This document shows, in pieces, positions 25,314 to 33,460 of a stretch of 33,460 bases of DNA (its first letter is position 1; every line of letters starts with the position of its first letter). The notes beneath the pieces were generated by a model. That model saw only the letters and a list, made by a program, of their open reading frames with translations. It ran no database searches and was not told the DNA's origin. The stretch is from Gemmatimonadota bacterium. Its GTDB lineage: Bacteria > Gemmatimonadota > Gemmatimonadetes > Gemmatimonadales > Gemmatimonadaceae. The DNA lies in NCBI GenBank assembly GCA_028287285.1, contig JAQBPY010000312.1, forward strand, positions 1 through 33,460, read 5' to 3'. A program made the position numbers and the translations under genes.

Positions 25314-26666
25314 ATGAGCAGAAAGCGGATTGTGCTGGCGGTGGGTGCCGTGGTCATTCTCGTGATCATCGGCTGGGTCGTCGTGCAGCGGCGCGCAAGT
25401 GCTGAACCGGCATATCGGTTTGCCACGGTCGAGCGCGGCACAATTCAACAGACAGTCTCCGCAACGGGTGCGTTGAGTGCGGTAAAGACCGTGCAGGTCG
25501 GCACCCAGGTATCCGGCCAAGTTGCCGAGATCAAAGCCGATTTCAACGACCATGTAACCAAGGGGCAGCTGCTCGCCCGCATCGATCCAACGTTGCAACA
25601 GCAGGCCGTGACCGATGCGCAGGCACAGCTCGCGAAGACCCAGGCCCAATACCAGCAGGCCAAGCAGGAATACGATCGCAACCAGCCGCTGTTTGCGCAG
25701 AAATTCATCAGCGCCAGTGAATTCAGCACGGTGCAGGTCAACCTGTCCGTGGCGCTCGCCGGAATGAGGTCTGCCCAGGTCACGCTCGATCGCGCGAAAC
25801 AGAACCTCTCGTATACCAACATCCACGCACCCATCAGCGGAGTCGTCGTCGAGCGTGACGTCGACGTCGGCCAGACGGTCGCTGCCAGCCTCTCCGCGCC
25901 GCAGCTCTTCCTCATCGCGCAGGACCTGTCGCGCATGCAGATCCTCGCTGCCGTCGACGAGAGCGACATCGCGGCGATCAAAGACAGCCAGGACGTCACG
26001 TTCACGGTGCAGCCGTACCCCGGACGGACGTTCAAGGGCCAGGTCGAACAGGTACGGCTGCAGTCGAAGCTCACCGACAACGTGGTGAACTACACCGTTG
26101 TGGTTACGCTCGATAATCCCGGCGGCGTTCTGCTGCCGGGCATGACGGCGACTGTCCAGTTCATCACTGGCTCTGCCGTGAACGTCCTCACCGTTCCAAA
26201 CCTTGCCCTCCGTTACAAACCGTCTCCCGAGCAACTGGCCGCCGCCGGGATCGCAGCGTCCGACACCTCCACTCGTCGGAGCGACAGCGCAGGCCGACGA
26301 GGCGGTGGAGGCACCGGAAGTACAGGAGGTACGGGCGGCCCCGTTACCACGGCACCTGTCACGGGCGGCCAGACGGGCGGGAGAGCGGGCGGCACCGGAA
26401 CGGCCGCTGCAAGGCCAAGACGTTCCACCTTTGGTGGTGTCGGCAGCTCGGGCACGCTTTATACCGTCGACAGCACCTCTAGACTGAAGGCCGTTCGAGT
26501 ACGCATTGGGCTCTCTGATGGACAGCGGACGCAGGTCTCGGGCGACGGAGTGAGGGAAGGCATGCGGGTCATCGTTGGCGCGGCGACCACGGCAACCCCG
26601 GCGACGACGGCTCCGGCGAGTAACCCACTCACCCCGCAGCGCGGCGGAGGTCGCGGCGGGCCGTGA
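25314..26666 (+). CDS. MacA-like periplasmic adaptor of an ABC efflux system
   Basis: The protein has 450 residues. One N-terminal membrane segment (~6-24) is followed by the biotinyl-lipoyl part (VSATGALSAVKTVQVGTQVSGQVAEI), a coiled-coil hairpin (~95-165, Gln/Ala-rich), the second lipoyl half (NIHAPISGVVVERDVDVGQTV) and a beta-barrel (~205-310). A low-complexity Gly/Thr/Arg insertion then spans ~316-378 before the membrane-proximal part (LKAVRVRIGLSDGQRTQVSG), and a second Gly-rich stretch ends the protein. GGGGAAAG precedes the start by a few bases. It bridges the inner-membrane ABC pair and the TolC-like protein encoded next. The substrate could be a macrolide-like compound, a peptide or a lipid; sequence does not say. 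Confidence 0.92.
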   Translation: MSRKRIVLAVGAVVILVIIGWVVVQRRASAEPAYRFATVERGTIQQTVSATGALSAVKTVQVGTQVSGQVAEIKADFNDHVTKGQLLARIDPTLQQQAVTDAQAQLAKTQAQYQQAKQEYDRNQPLFAQKFISASEFSTVQVNLSVALAGMRSAQVTLDRAKQNLSYTNIHAPISGVVVERDVDVGQTVAASLSAPQLFLIAQDLSRMQILAAVDESDIAAIKDSQDVTFTVQPYPGRTFKGQVEQVRLQSKLTDNVVNYTVVVTLDNPGGVLLPGMTATVQFITGSAVNVLTVPNLALRYKPSPEQLAAAGIAASDTSTRRSDSAGRRGGGGTGSTGGTGGPVTTAPVTGGQTGGRAGGTGTAAARPRRSTFGGVGSSGTLYTVDSTSRLKAVRVRIGLSDGQRTQVSGDGVREGMRVIVGAATTATPATTAPASNPLTPQRGGGRGGP

Positions 26667-27478
26667 CCAGCGCGAGCCCGCCTGCGGAGCCGCCGCGCTC
26701 CGTCATCGAGATCGCCGGTGTTACCAAGGTCTATACCATGGGCACGAACAAGGTCTTCGCGCTGCGTGGCGTGGACCTGCACGTCCACGCCGGCGAGTTC
26801 ATCGCCATCATGGGGTCGTCCGGGTCGGGCAAGTCCACGCTCATGAACATTCTCGGATGTCTCGACGTGCCCACCGACGGCCGCTACGTCCTGGATGGCG
26901 TGCGTGTGGATGGCCTTGATCGCAATGCCCTTGCCGACCTGCGCAACCAGAAGCTCGGCTTCGTCTTCCAGGGGTTCAACCTGCTGGCGCGGACGTCGGC
27001 GGTAGAAAACGTGGAGCTGCCGTTGCTCTACGACCGGCAACACCGGTGGGAGAACCCGCGAGCACTCGCCGCCGCGGCGCTGGGCAAGGTCGGCCTTGGC
27101 GAGCGTCTGGATCACCAGCCAAGTGAATTGAGCGGCGGACAGCAGCAACGCGTCGCCATTGCTCGTGCACTCGTGACGCAGCCCACGCTCCTGCTCGCCG
27201 ACGAGCCCACGGGAAATCTCGATAGCCACATGACCGTGGAGGTCATGGCGCTCTTCCAGGAGCTCAACGAACAAGGCATCACGATTCTCATCGTCACCCA
27301 CGAGCCGGATGTGGCGAAGTATGCCAAACGCGTAGTCGAAGTTCGCGACGGCCGCATTCTCCGCGATCATCCCGTGGAAGACAGGCACAATGCCGCGGAC
27401 GACCTGCGCGCGCTGGGTGAGGATGATCCCGTCGTGGAAGTGGAACAGGCACCGCCGGCCCAGGTGGCGCAGACATGA
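26663..27478 (+). CDS. MacB-type ABC transporter ATPase
   Basis: The protein has 271 residues of the MacB/LolD branch. It has a Walker A GSSGSGKST with K57, Q-loop FVFQGFNLL, signature LSGGQQQRVAIARAL, Walker B LLLADEPTGNLD with E181, and switch His in IVTHEPDVAKYAKR. It starts with GTG overlapping the adaptor stop (GTGA), and its stop overlaps the permease ATG (ATGA). It hydrolyses ATP to drive the separate permease encoded next. In E. coli MacB the two parts are one polypeptide; here they are split, as in many other phyla. Confidence 0.95.
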   Translation: MTSASPPAEPPRSVIEIAGVTKVYTMGTNKVFALRGVDLHVHAGEFIAIMGSSGSGKSTLMNILGCLDVPTDGRYVLDGVRVDGLDRNALADLRNQKLGFVFQGFNLLARTSAVENVELPLLYDRQHRWENPRALAAAALGKVGLGERLDHQPSELSGGQQQRVAIARALVTQPTLLLADEPTGNLDSHMTVEVMALFQELNEQGITILIVTHEPDVAKYAKRVVEVRDGRILRDHPVEDRHNAADDLRALGEDDPVVEVEQAPPAQVAQT

Positions 27479-28689
27479 AGCAGCGAACACTCCTCAAGCT
27501 CGCCTGGCAGAGCATTCTCAAGAACAAGATGCGCACGCTGCTCACCATGCTCGGCATCGTGATCGGCGTGGGCGCGGTGATCGTGATGGTCGCCGTCGGG
27601 CATGGCGCGCAATCACAGATTGAAGCCTCCATCAGCAGCCTGGGCACCAACCTCATCATCGTCTCGCCTGGATCATCGGCACAGGGCGGTGTGAGTCAGG
27701 GAGCGGGTACCTTCAACCGCCTCAGCATCGCGGACGCCGAGGAGTTGAAGCGCGACGGTACGACGCTCGCCGCGGTGTCGCCGGTGATCACCACGCGTCT
27801 CGTGGTGATCGGTCCTGCCGGAAACTGGCGAACGTCCATTAATGGTGTTTCCCCGGACTACTTCACCATTCGCGATTGGACGGTGACGTCGGGCGACATA
27901 TTCACCGATGTCGACGTGAAATCCGCGCGCAAGATTGCCGTGCTTGGCGCCACCGTGGCGAAAAATCTCTTTCCGGGCGTCGAGGCGGTCGGTGCGCAGA
28001 TCCAGATCGGCCACGTACCGTTCACGGTCAGTGCCGTGCTCGCCGCGAAGGGCCAGAGCGCCACCGGCGCCGACCAGGACGATGTGATCCTGATGCCATA
28101 TACCACGGCGCAAAACCGCCTGAGCGGAAACGTGCGGCTCGGACAGATCCTCGTGAGCTCGTTCTCGCCCAATGACATTCCCGCCGCGCAATCGGAGATC
28201 ACGGCGATCATGCGCGAAGCTCACCGGCTCGGCGACAATGCGGATGACTTCACCGTCCGCAACCAGACGGAGATCGCCAAGGCGGCCACGAGCACCACGT
28301 CGGTGATGTCCGGCCTGCTCGCGGCCATCGCGTCGGTATCCCTCGTGGTGGGTGGAATCGGCATCATGAACATCATGCTCGTCTCCGTCACGGAGCGCAC
28401 GCGCGAGATCGGCATCCGCATGGCCATTGGCGCCCGGGGATCCGACGTGCTCACGCAATTCCTCGTGGAGAGCGTGGTGATGAGCATCCTTGGCGGTATC
28501 GTGGGCCTCATGGTGGGGTTTGGAGGCTCGCTCATTCTCGCGCACTTCACCGGCTGGAGCACGGCGGTGCCCGCGTCGGCAGTGCTCATCGCGGTTGGCT
28601 TCTCTGCGGGGGTGGGGGTGTTTTTCGGCTACTATCCCGCGCGCAAGGCCGCAGCGCTCAATCCCATCGAGGCGCTGCGGTATGAATAG
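27475..28689 (+). CDS. MacB-type ABC transporter permease (FtsX fold)
   Basis: The protein has 404 residues. An N-terminal membrane helix (~20-45, LLTMLGIVIGVGAVIVMVAV) leads to a large periplasmic MacB core domain (~50-270). Three membrane helices then make the FtsX domain, with the conserved stretch MLVSVTERTREIGIRMAIGARG after the second helix. The C-terminus PARKAAALNPIEALRYE is typical of this family. Such permeases use ATP for mechanotransmission in the periplasm. It overlaps the ATPase gene by four bases and the TolC-like gene by eight. Confidence 0.95.
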   Translation: MKQRTLLKLAWQSILKNKMRTLLTMLGIVIGVGAVIVMVAVGHGAQSQIEASISSLGTNLIIVSPGSSAQGGVSQGAGTFNRLSIADAEELKRDGTTLAAVSPVITTRLVVIGPAGNWRTSINGVSPDYFTIRDWTVTSGDIFTDVDVKSARKIAVLGATVAKNLFPGVEAVGAQIQIGHVPFTVSAVLAAKGQSATGADQDDVILMPYTTAQNRLSGNVRLGQILVSSFSPNDIPAAQSEITAIMREAHRLGDNADDFTVRNQTEIAKAATSTTSVMSGLLAAIASVSLVVGGIGIMNIMLVSVTERTREIGIRMAIGARGSDVLTQFLVESVVMSILGGIVGLMVGFGGSLILAHFTGWSTAVPASAVLIAVGFSAGVGVFFGYYPARKAAALNPIEALRYE

Positions 28690-30034
28690 CACGAGACGGT
28701 TGGCTGCCTGTGTCGCAGCGGTGCTTGCAGTGTGCACCACACGCTCCGCCGCCCAGGATTCCACCGCGCGCTCGGCCGGATTGCGCGTTGTAACGTTGAA
28801 CGATGCCATCCGCATTGCGCTCGAACAGAACAGCAGCGTACGGCTTGCGCGGAACAACGTCACGCTCGATTCACTCGCCATCCGGTCGGCGCGAAACCAA
28901 TTCCTGCCAAACCTCGGCCTCAGTACGCAGTCGTCACAGGGCTACCTGAACGGGGGCGGGGGCAGCAACGACTTCAGCACGAGCGTGGGGCTGTCCAGTG
29001 GCATCACACTGTACAACGGCCGGCAAAACATCAACACGCTTCGCGAAGCAGAGCTCACGGCTCGTGCGAGCGGCCACGAGCTCGGGCGTACTCGCCAGAC
29101 CACCGTGTTCACGGTGGCTTCGGATTTCCTGGCGTTGATCACGGAGCAGGAGCTGCTTCGCGTGCAGCAGGAAAATCTCACGGCGCAGCAGGAACAGCTC
29201 ACGCAGCTCGAGGCATTTGCCAGGGCCGGCACCCGCAACATTGGCGATCTCTATCAGCAGCAGGCCGCAACGGCCGCGGCTCGGCTCGCGGTGGCAAATG
29301 CCAGGCGCACCACCGAGCTGGCGAAAGTGGATCTCATTCAGGAGCTGGTTCTGGATCCACGGCAGGATTACGTGTTCGTTACGCCTCCTCCGGCCGACTC
29401 CACCCTTGGCGCCGCATCGTTCAATCTCGATAGCCTCATCAATGTTGCCCTGCAGCAGCGGGTGGACATTCAGGCCGAGATGCTCCGTGTGGAGGCAGCC
29501 CGGCGCGAGATCCTCATTGCCGAGGGTGGACGGCTGCCCGAGGTCTCGGCGTCGATCGGGTTCGGAACCGCCATAGGCACGGCCGGCAACTCCAACTTCG
29601 TGAGCCAGCTCGATCAGCGCCGAGGCGGGTCAATTGGAGTTGGTGTGAGTCTGCCCATCTTTGATCGTGGGGCAGTGTCAATCGCCAAACAGCGCGCCCA
29701 GGTGCAGCTCGAAAATGAAACGCTCGCCCTTCGTGATGCGATACAGGGCGTGTCGCTGGACGTGCGTCGCGCCTACCTCAGCTATCAATCGGCATTGGAG
29801 CAGCTCACCGCGTCGGATGCACAACAGCGCGCCGCGGCGCTTGCACTCGAGGCCACGCAAGCACGCTACCGCGTGGGCCTTGCGACATTCGTGGAGGTCA
29901 CCCTTGCTCGCGCCACGCTTGTCCAGGCCCGGAGCGCCGTGGTGAACGCGCGCTCGAGCCTGACCTTCCAGCAGGCGCTGATGTCATATTACACCGGCGT
30001 GCTCGATGCGTCCAACCTTCGTCTTGGACGGTAG
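28682..30034 (+). CDS. TolC-family outer-membrane efflux protein
   Basis: The protein has 450 residues from ATG 28682; the open frame reaches back to 28490 but that part lies in the permease gene. The signal peptide ends near RSAAQ (residue 24). Two repeated OEP halves are seen: LNDAIRIALEQNSSVRLARNN with a Gln-rich helix (QEQLTQLEAFARAGTRN), and INVALQQRVDIQAEMLRVEAARREI with LRDAIQGVSLDVRRAYLSYQSALEQL. Both belong to the long alpha-hairpins that form the periplasmic tunnel. It completes a tripartite pump with the three upstream gene products. Length is close to the family norm. Confidence 0.93.
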   Translation: MNSTRRLAACVAAVLAVCTTRSAAQDSTARSAGLRVVTLNDAIRIALEQNSSVRLARNNVTLDSLAIRSARNQFLPNLGLSTQSSQGYLNGGGGSNDFSTSVGLSSGITLYNGRQNINTLREAELTARASGHELGRTRQTTVFTVASDFLALITEQELLRVQQENLTAQQEQLTQLEAFARAGTRNIGDLYQQQAATAAARLAVANARRTTELAKVDLIQELVLDPRQDYVFVTPPPADSTLGAASFNLDSLINVALQQRVDIQAEMLRVEAARREILIAEGGRLPEVSASIGFGTAIGTAGNSNFVSQLDQRRGGSIGVGVSLPIFDRGAVSIAKQRAQVQLENETLALRDAIQGVSLDVRRAYLSYQSALEQLTASDAQQRAAALALEATQARYRVGLATFVEVTLARATLVQARSAVVNARSSLTFQQALMSYYTGVLDASNLRLGR

Positions 30035-30128
30035 ACTCGGCCAATAGAGGGTGTTCCCGCCAAGCTGTGTCTCTCTCTCGCATCACGCTACCTGAGAAGC
30101 TGGTTCGACCAGAAGACCGAGAAAGGCC

Positions 30129-31583
30129 ATGCGAACAGGAACGGCAGGACCGCTACGTCACATGATGCCACTCATGCTGATGGCGGGAATGGGGTGCGGA
30201 TCGGATACGAGTACGACGACACCAGCCACAGTCACACTCACTACGCCAACCACACCTGTTGTTCCTGCGGTGAGCGCTCCGGCGCTCGTGAGCACGAACG
30301 ACGTGATTGCGGCGTCGGTTGGCACGCCGGTGCGGTACGATGCGAGCAAGGGCGGCATCGCGTTCACGGATCCGGCAGCGCGCGGCCTCACCTACGCCAT
30401 CGCATTCTCGCCCACGAACAACGGACTCACCGCCGTAGGGTGCGACCTCGCCGGAACGCCGGCCTCGCCCGGCGTCACCATCGCCACCATAACGGCGACC
30501 GATGCACTTGGACGCACGGCGACCGACAGGTTCGCCGTCGTCGCGTTCGCACCGGGCCTCCTGTCGCCCACGCTGCCCGCGGCACTTTTCGCCTATTCGG
30601 ATGTGTCCGCGCCGTTACCCGCCCAATTTTCGTCGCAAGGACCCGGTGGAACCGTCCTCGCCACGGACAACACGCCCGCCACGAATCGCATAACGGACGC
30701 CGGCGCTACCCTGGGCCGGGTGCTCTTCCACGATCCGCGCCTCTCGGCGAACGACAAGCTGGCCTGCTCGTCGTGCCACATCCAGGCGTTCGGCTTCGGC
30801 GACACGGCGAAGTTGAGCCGAGGCGTCAATGGCGGCCTCACGGCGCGCCATACGAGCGGCATTGCAAATGCGCGCTTCTATGCGCGCGGCCGGTTCTTCT
30901 GGGACGAGCGCGCTACGACACTGGAAGATCAGGTGCTGCAGCCAATCCAGAATCCGGTGGAGATGGGAATGACGCTGGATACGCTCATGCGCAAGCTCGC
31001 GGCAACGACCTATTATCGTCCCCTGTTCCAGGCGGCGTTCGGAACCGCCGACCTCACCAGTGACCGTGTCTCGAAGGCACTCGCGCAGTACGTGCGGTCC
31101 ATCGTGTCCACGGGCTCGAAGTTCGATCGTGCGTTCACGGGCAACGGTCCGGCCAACTTCGCGGGGACGTTCACGGCGCAGGAGCAGCAGGGAGAATCGG
31201 TCTTCCGTTCGGCCGGCTGTGCACGCTGTCACGCGACGAACGCACAGGTGAGTGACGACGTCCACAACACGGGGCTCGACGCCACCATCACGGACGTGGG
31301 TGCAGGCAACGGACGCTTCAAGGCACCATCCTTACGCAACGTTGCGCTGCGAGGGACATTCATGCACGACGGCCGCTTTATCTCGCTTGCACAGGTGGTG
31401 GAGTTCTACGATACCGGAGTGCAGGCGAATCCGGGCCTGGACAACCGTCTGCGTGGCAACGGCGGCACGCCGTTGCGGCTGAATCTCTCCGCCAACGACA
31501 AGGCCGCGCTCGTCGCGTTCCTCAACACCCTGACGGACGTTCCGCTGACGACGGCGGCGAAGTACTCCAATCCGTTCAGGTAA
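30129..31583 (+). CDS. Di-heme cytochrome c peroxidase (CCP/MauG family) with N-terminal Ig-like region
   Basis: The protein has 484 residues. The signal is hydrophobic and ends in GMGC (C23), an imperfect lipobox, so it may be a lipoprotein. Residues ~50-150 look like an Ig/cadherin-type domain rich in Thr and Ala (TATDALGRTATDRFAVVAF), unusual in this family. The peroxidase part follows with heme motifs CSSCH (213-217) and CARCH (364-368), GRVLFHDPRLS, FFWDERATTLEDQVLQPI and FMHDGRFISLAQVVEFYD, whose Met may be a heme ligand. Such enzymes reduce peroxide or oxidise other substrates outside the cytoplasm. GAGAAAGG precedes the ATG. It lies 94 bases after the efflux operon and its link to that operon is unclear. 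Confidence 0.92.
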   Translation: MRTGTAGPLRHMMPLMLMAGMGCGSDTSTTTPATVTLTTPTTPVVPAVSAPALVSTNDVIAASVGTPVRYDASKGGIAFTDPAARGLTYAIAFSPTNNGLTAVGCDLAGTPASPGVTIATITATDALGRTATDRFAVVAFAPGLLSPTLPAALFAYSDVSAPLPAQFSSQGPGGTVLATDNTPATNRITDAGATLGRVLFHDPRLSANDKLACSSCHIQAFGFGDTAKLSRGVNGGLTARHTSGIANARFYARGRFFWDERATTLEDQVLQPIQNPVEMGMTLDTLMRKLAATTYYRPLFQAAFGTADLTSDRVSKALAQYVRSIVSTGSKFDRAFTGNGPANFAGTFTAQEQQGESVFRSAGCARCHATNAQVSDDVHNTGLDATITDVGAGNGRFKAPSLRNVALRGTFMHDGRFISLAQVVEFYDTGVQANPGLDNRLRGNGGTPLRLNLSANDKAALVAFLNTLTDVPLTTAAKYSNPFR

Positions 31584-31584
31584 T

Positions 31585-31607
31585 GTAAGAGCAGGACCTG
31601 CCTTTAC
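31585..31607. terminator. Hairpin between convergent peroxidase and ALDH genes
   Basis: GTAAGAGCAG pairs with CTGCCTTTAC around a 3-base loop (GAC), with one mismatch and one G-T pair. It starts one base after the stop codon of the peroxidase gene and includes the stop codon of the convergent ALDH gene (31604-31606). It probably serves as a shared terminator. Confidence 0.4.
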
Positions 31608-33460
31608 TCCCCGTAAGGAATCCAGATGTTCTTCACCTGCGTCGCTTCGCGCAGGAATTCCCGCCCTTCACCCTCCTCCTCGAACCACGCACGCGCCTCG
31701 AACTCCGCGAAGGTACGCTTCATGTTACCCGCACTCGCGAGCTCCACCGCCCGCACACCATCGCGCGATCCGAAATACCACACGGCGTCTACATCATCAT
31801 GATCGGCCAGTGTCTTGATCAATGAATCCTTCGCCCCGGTAACGATGTTCACCACCCCGGCGGGAAGATCCGACGTCTCCAGTACCTGATAGAAATCCGT
31901 GGCGGCCAGCGGTGCACGCTCCGACGGAATCACCACCACCGTGTTGCCGACACACAGTGCCGGCCCGATCAGCGAGACGAGACCCAGCAGCGGAGCCTCA
32001 TCCGGACACGCGAGACCCATGACCCCAATGGGCTCGTTCATCGCGAGCGCGACTCCACGCAACGGCACCTGATGGACCTGTCCATCGTACTTGTCGGCCC
32101 ACGCCGCATACGTGAACAGGCGACGAACGGCCGCTTCAACCTCCGCCGCACCATCGCCCCCCGACATGGCCGTGAGGCGCGCCGCGAATTCCGACGACCG
32201 CGCCGCAAGATTCTCCGCGATGTAATACAGGATCTGGGCACGGTTGTGACCAGTCGCCTTCGACCAACCGCCAAGCGCCGCATGTGCGGCTTCAACCGCA
32301 TTGCGAAGATCCTTCCGGTTGCCTTCGCCCACCTCTCCAATCACATGGCCATCAGCACCAGCAATACGGATGGAGTATCCGGAATCAGGACGCGCCTGCT
32401 TGCCGCCAATGAACAGCTTGGGGGTGCGATCCACGAGCGGACCGCCACGATCCACATCATCCAGCTCGGCGGCACGCTTGATCGGCTTGGCGGCAGCTTT
32501 CGTCGCCGTACGTGCCGAGGCCTTGGCGGCACGGCCTGCCGCGAGATCGTCCGTTGCCGACACACGATCGCGCTTCAGGTATTCATACATGCCCTCGCGT
32601 CCGCCTTCGCGACCGAAACCCGACTCCCGGTAGCCGCCAAAACCAGCGGCCGCATCAAAAAGATTCGTGGAGTTGATCCACACCACTCCCGCCTTGATCT
32701 TTGGCGCAATATCGAGCGCAAGGTTGATGCTTTCGCTCCACACGGACGCCGCCAGTCCATACTGCGTATTGTTCGCCATCGCGACGGCCTCTGCCGGCGT
32801 CCTGAACGTCATCGCCACGAGCACGGGTCCGAATATCTCGACCTGCGCGATGGACGACGACGGCTGTACGTTCGTGAACAACGTGGGCGGGTAGAAGCAT
32901 CCTTCGGACGGACACGCCCACGTCGGCTGCCACATCTCGGCGCCTTCGGCAACACCGGCATCCACGAGCGAGCGAATGCGGTCGAGCTGTACGGGGGCCA
33001 CGATGGCGCCCATGTCCACGGATTTGTCGAGCGGCGACCCGAGCCGCAGCGTTTCCATGCGCGCACGCAGCTTTGCGATCAGCCGATCCGACACACCCTC
33101 CTGCACGAGCAGCCGGGAGCCCGCGCAGCACACCTGCCCCTGGTTGAACCAGATCGCGTCCACCACGCCTTCGACGACTGAATCGAGATCCGCGTCCTCG
33201 AAGACGATGAACGGCGACTTTCCGCCCAGCTCGAGCGAGAGCTTCTTGCCCGAGCCCGCCGTGGCCTTGCGAATGATGCGGCCAACTTCCGTGGAACCGG
33301 TAAACGCGATCTTGTCGATGTCCGCATGCTCGACGATCAGGCGGCCCGTGTCGCCATCGCCGTTCACCACGTTCAGCACGCCGGCCGGCAGTCCCACCGA
33401 ATCCGCAATCTCCGCAAACAGCAATGCAGTCAACGGTGTGAACTCCGCGGGCTTGATCAC
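31604..33460 (-). CDS. ALDH16-like double-domain aldehyde dehydrogenase, 5' end outside window
   Basis: The gene enters from the right edge inside the first ALDH domain (VIKPAEFTPLTAL, part of the cofactor-binding region), so ~150 or more N-terminal residues are missing; 618 are seen. Domain 1 keeps the catalytic set: FTGSTEVG, LELGGKSP (Glu) and NQGQVCCAGSR (nucleophile Cys). After EYLKRDRV comes an Ala/Lys-rich linker. A second, shorter ALDH domain from ~residue 345 onward has NEPIGVMGLACPDEAPLLG and VVVIPSERAPL but ends (VKNIWIPYGE) without a catalytic Cys/Glu block. This active-plus-dead arrangement is that of ALDH16. It oxidises an aldehyde with NAD(P); the substrate is unknown. Confidence 0.9.
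   Translation of the reverse strand: MIKPAEFTPLTALLFAEIADSVGLPAGVLNVVNGDGDTGRLIVEHADIDKIAFTGSTEVGRIIRKATAGSGKKLSLELGGKSPFIVFEDADLDSVVEGVVDAIWFNQGQVCCAGSRLLVQEGVSDRLIAKLRARMETLRLGSPLDKSVDMGAIVAPVQLDRIRSLVDAGVAEGAEMWQPTWACPSEGCFYPPTLFTNVQPSSSIAQVEIFGPVLVAMTFRTPAEAVAMANNTQYGLAASVWSESINLALDIAPKIKAGVVWINSTNLFDAAAGFGGYRESGFGREGGREGMYEYLKRDRVSATDDLAAGRAAKASARTATKAAAKPIKRAAELDDVDRGGPLVDRTPKLFIGGKQARPDSGYSIRIAGADGHVIGEVGEGNRKDLRNAVEAAHAALGGWSKATGHNRAQILYYIAENLAARSSEFAARLTAMSGGDGAAEVEAAVRRLFTYAAWADKYDGQVHQVPLRGVALAMNEPIGVMGLACPDEAPLLGLVSLIGPALCVGNTVVVIPSERAPLAATDFYQVLETSDLPAGVVNIVTGAKDSLIKTLADHDDVDAVWYFGSRDGVRAVELASAGNMKRTFAEFEARAWFEEEGEGREFLREATQVKNIWIPYGE

Noticed and set aside
28490-28681. N-terminal extension of the TolC-like protein
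   Set aside because: The extra 64 codons lie within the permease gene; ATG 28682 gives a proper signal peptide and an operon-style overlap.
26459-28881. Long minus-strand open frames (343 and 402 codons) opposite the efflux operon
   Set aside because: They lie antisense to the ABC ATPase, permease and TolC-like genes, whose motifs are unambiguous.
30100-30112. CTGGT-TCG-ACCAG hairpin before the peroxidase gene
   Set aside because: A perfect but very short stem just before the ribosome site; likely chance, with no T run and no sign of a riboswitch.
1-33460. CRISPR array, tRNA or rRNA genes
   Set aside because: No spaced direct repeats and no cloverleaf or rRNA-like stretch were recognised on either strand by eye.

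Overview
The window is GC-rich, densely coded chromosomal DNA from an environmental, didermal bacterium. Lipoprotein signals, a TolC-type outer-membrane factor, a split MacAB-like efflux operon, a pectin/galacturonate operon and many lipoproteins are present. The style of the proteins (ROK repressor, Ig-like/lamin-tail lipoproteins, a lasso-leader-like small peptide gene) reminds me most of Gemmatimonadota. That placement is an inference; there is no rRNA or other marker in the window to confirm it.

Left part (1-2553) is accessory: the 3' end of a DUF2235 hydrolase gene, a decayed IS3-family transposase, an ~835-base stretch with no convincing gene, then a 67-residue RiPP-precursor-like gene followed by three perfect 14-bp tandem repeats. 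From 2606 to 6574 lie two paralogous lipoproteins with a lamin-tail domain. The second also carries a bacterial Ig-like domain and a NucA-type DNA/RNA endonuclease domain, and its stop codon overlaps the start of a NuiA-like nuclease inhibitor gene. This lipoprotein-nuclease/inhibitor module is the most interesting system in the window. A hybrid histidine kinase follows.

Middle part (8712-12764) concerns nitrogen: a divergent glnK-amtB operon on the minus strand, and on the plus strand a class I aminotransferase whose stop overlaps an omega-amidase-like nitrilase.

12853-25159 is a pectin/hexuronate catabolic locus: a divergent ROK repressor, then uxaC-uxaA-uxaB-exuT, a PL10 pectate lyase fused to a GH105 unsaturated-uronyl hydrolase, kduD, kduI and a DUF4861 protein. 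Together they cover cutting of pectate, release of unsaturated and saturated uronic acids, uptake, and both routes to 2-keto-3-deoxygluconate. KDG kinase and KDPG aldolase are not in the window. Many junctions are 4-base start/stop overlaps, which points to translational coupling.

Right part (25314-33460): a MacA-like adaptor, ABC ATPase, permease and TolC-like protein in one overlapping operon; a di-heme cytochrome c peroxidase with an N-terminal Ig-like region; and, convergent, a double-domain ALDH16-like aldehyde dehydrogenase that runs off the window edge. I saw no tRNA, rRNA or CRISPR array.
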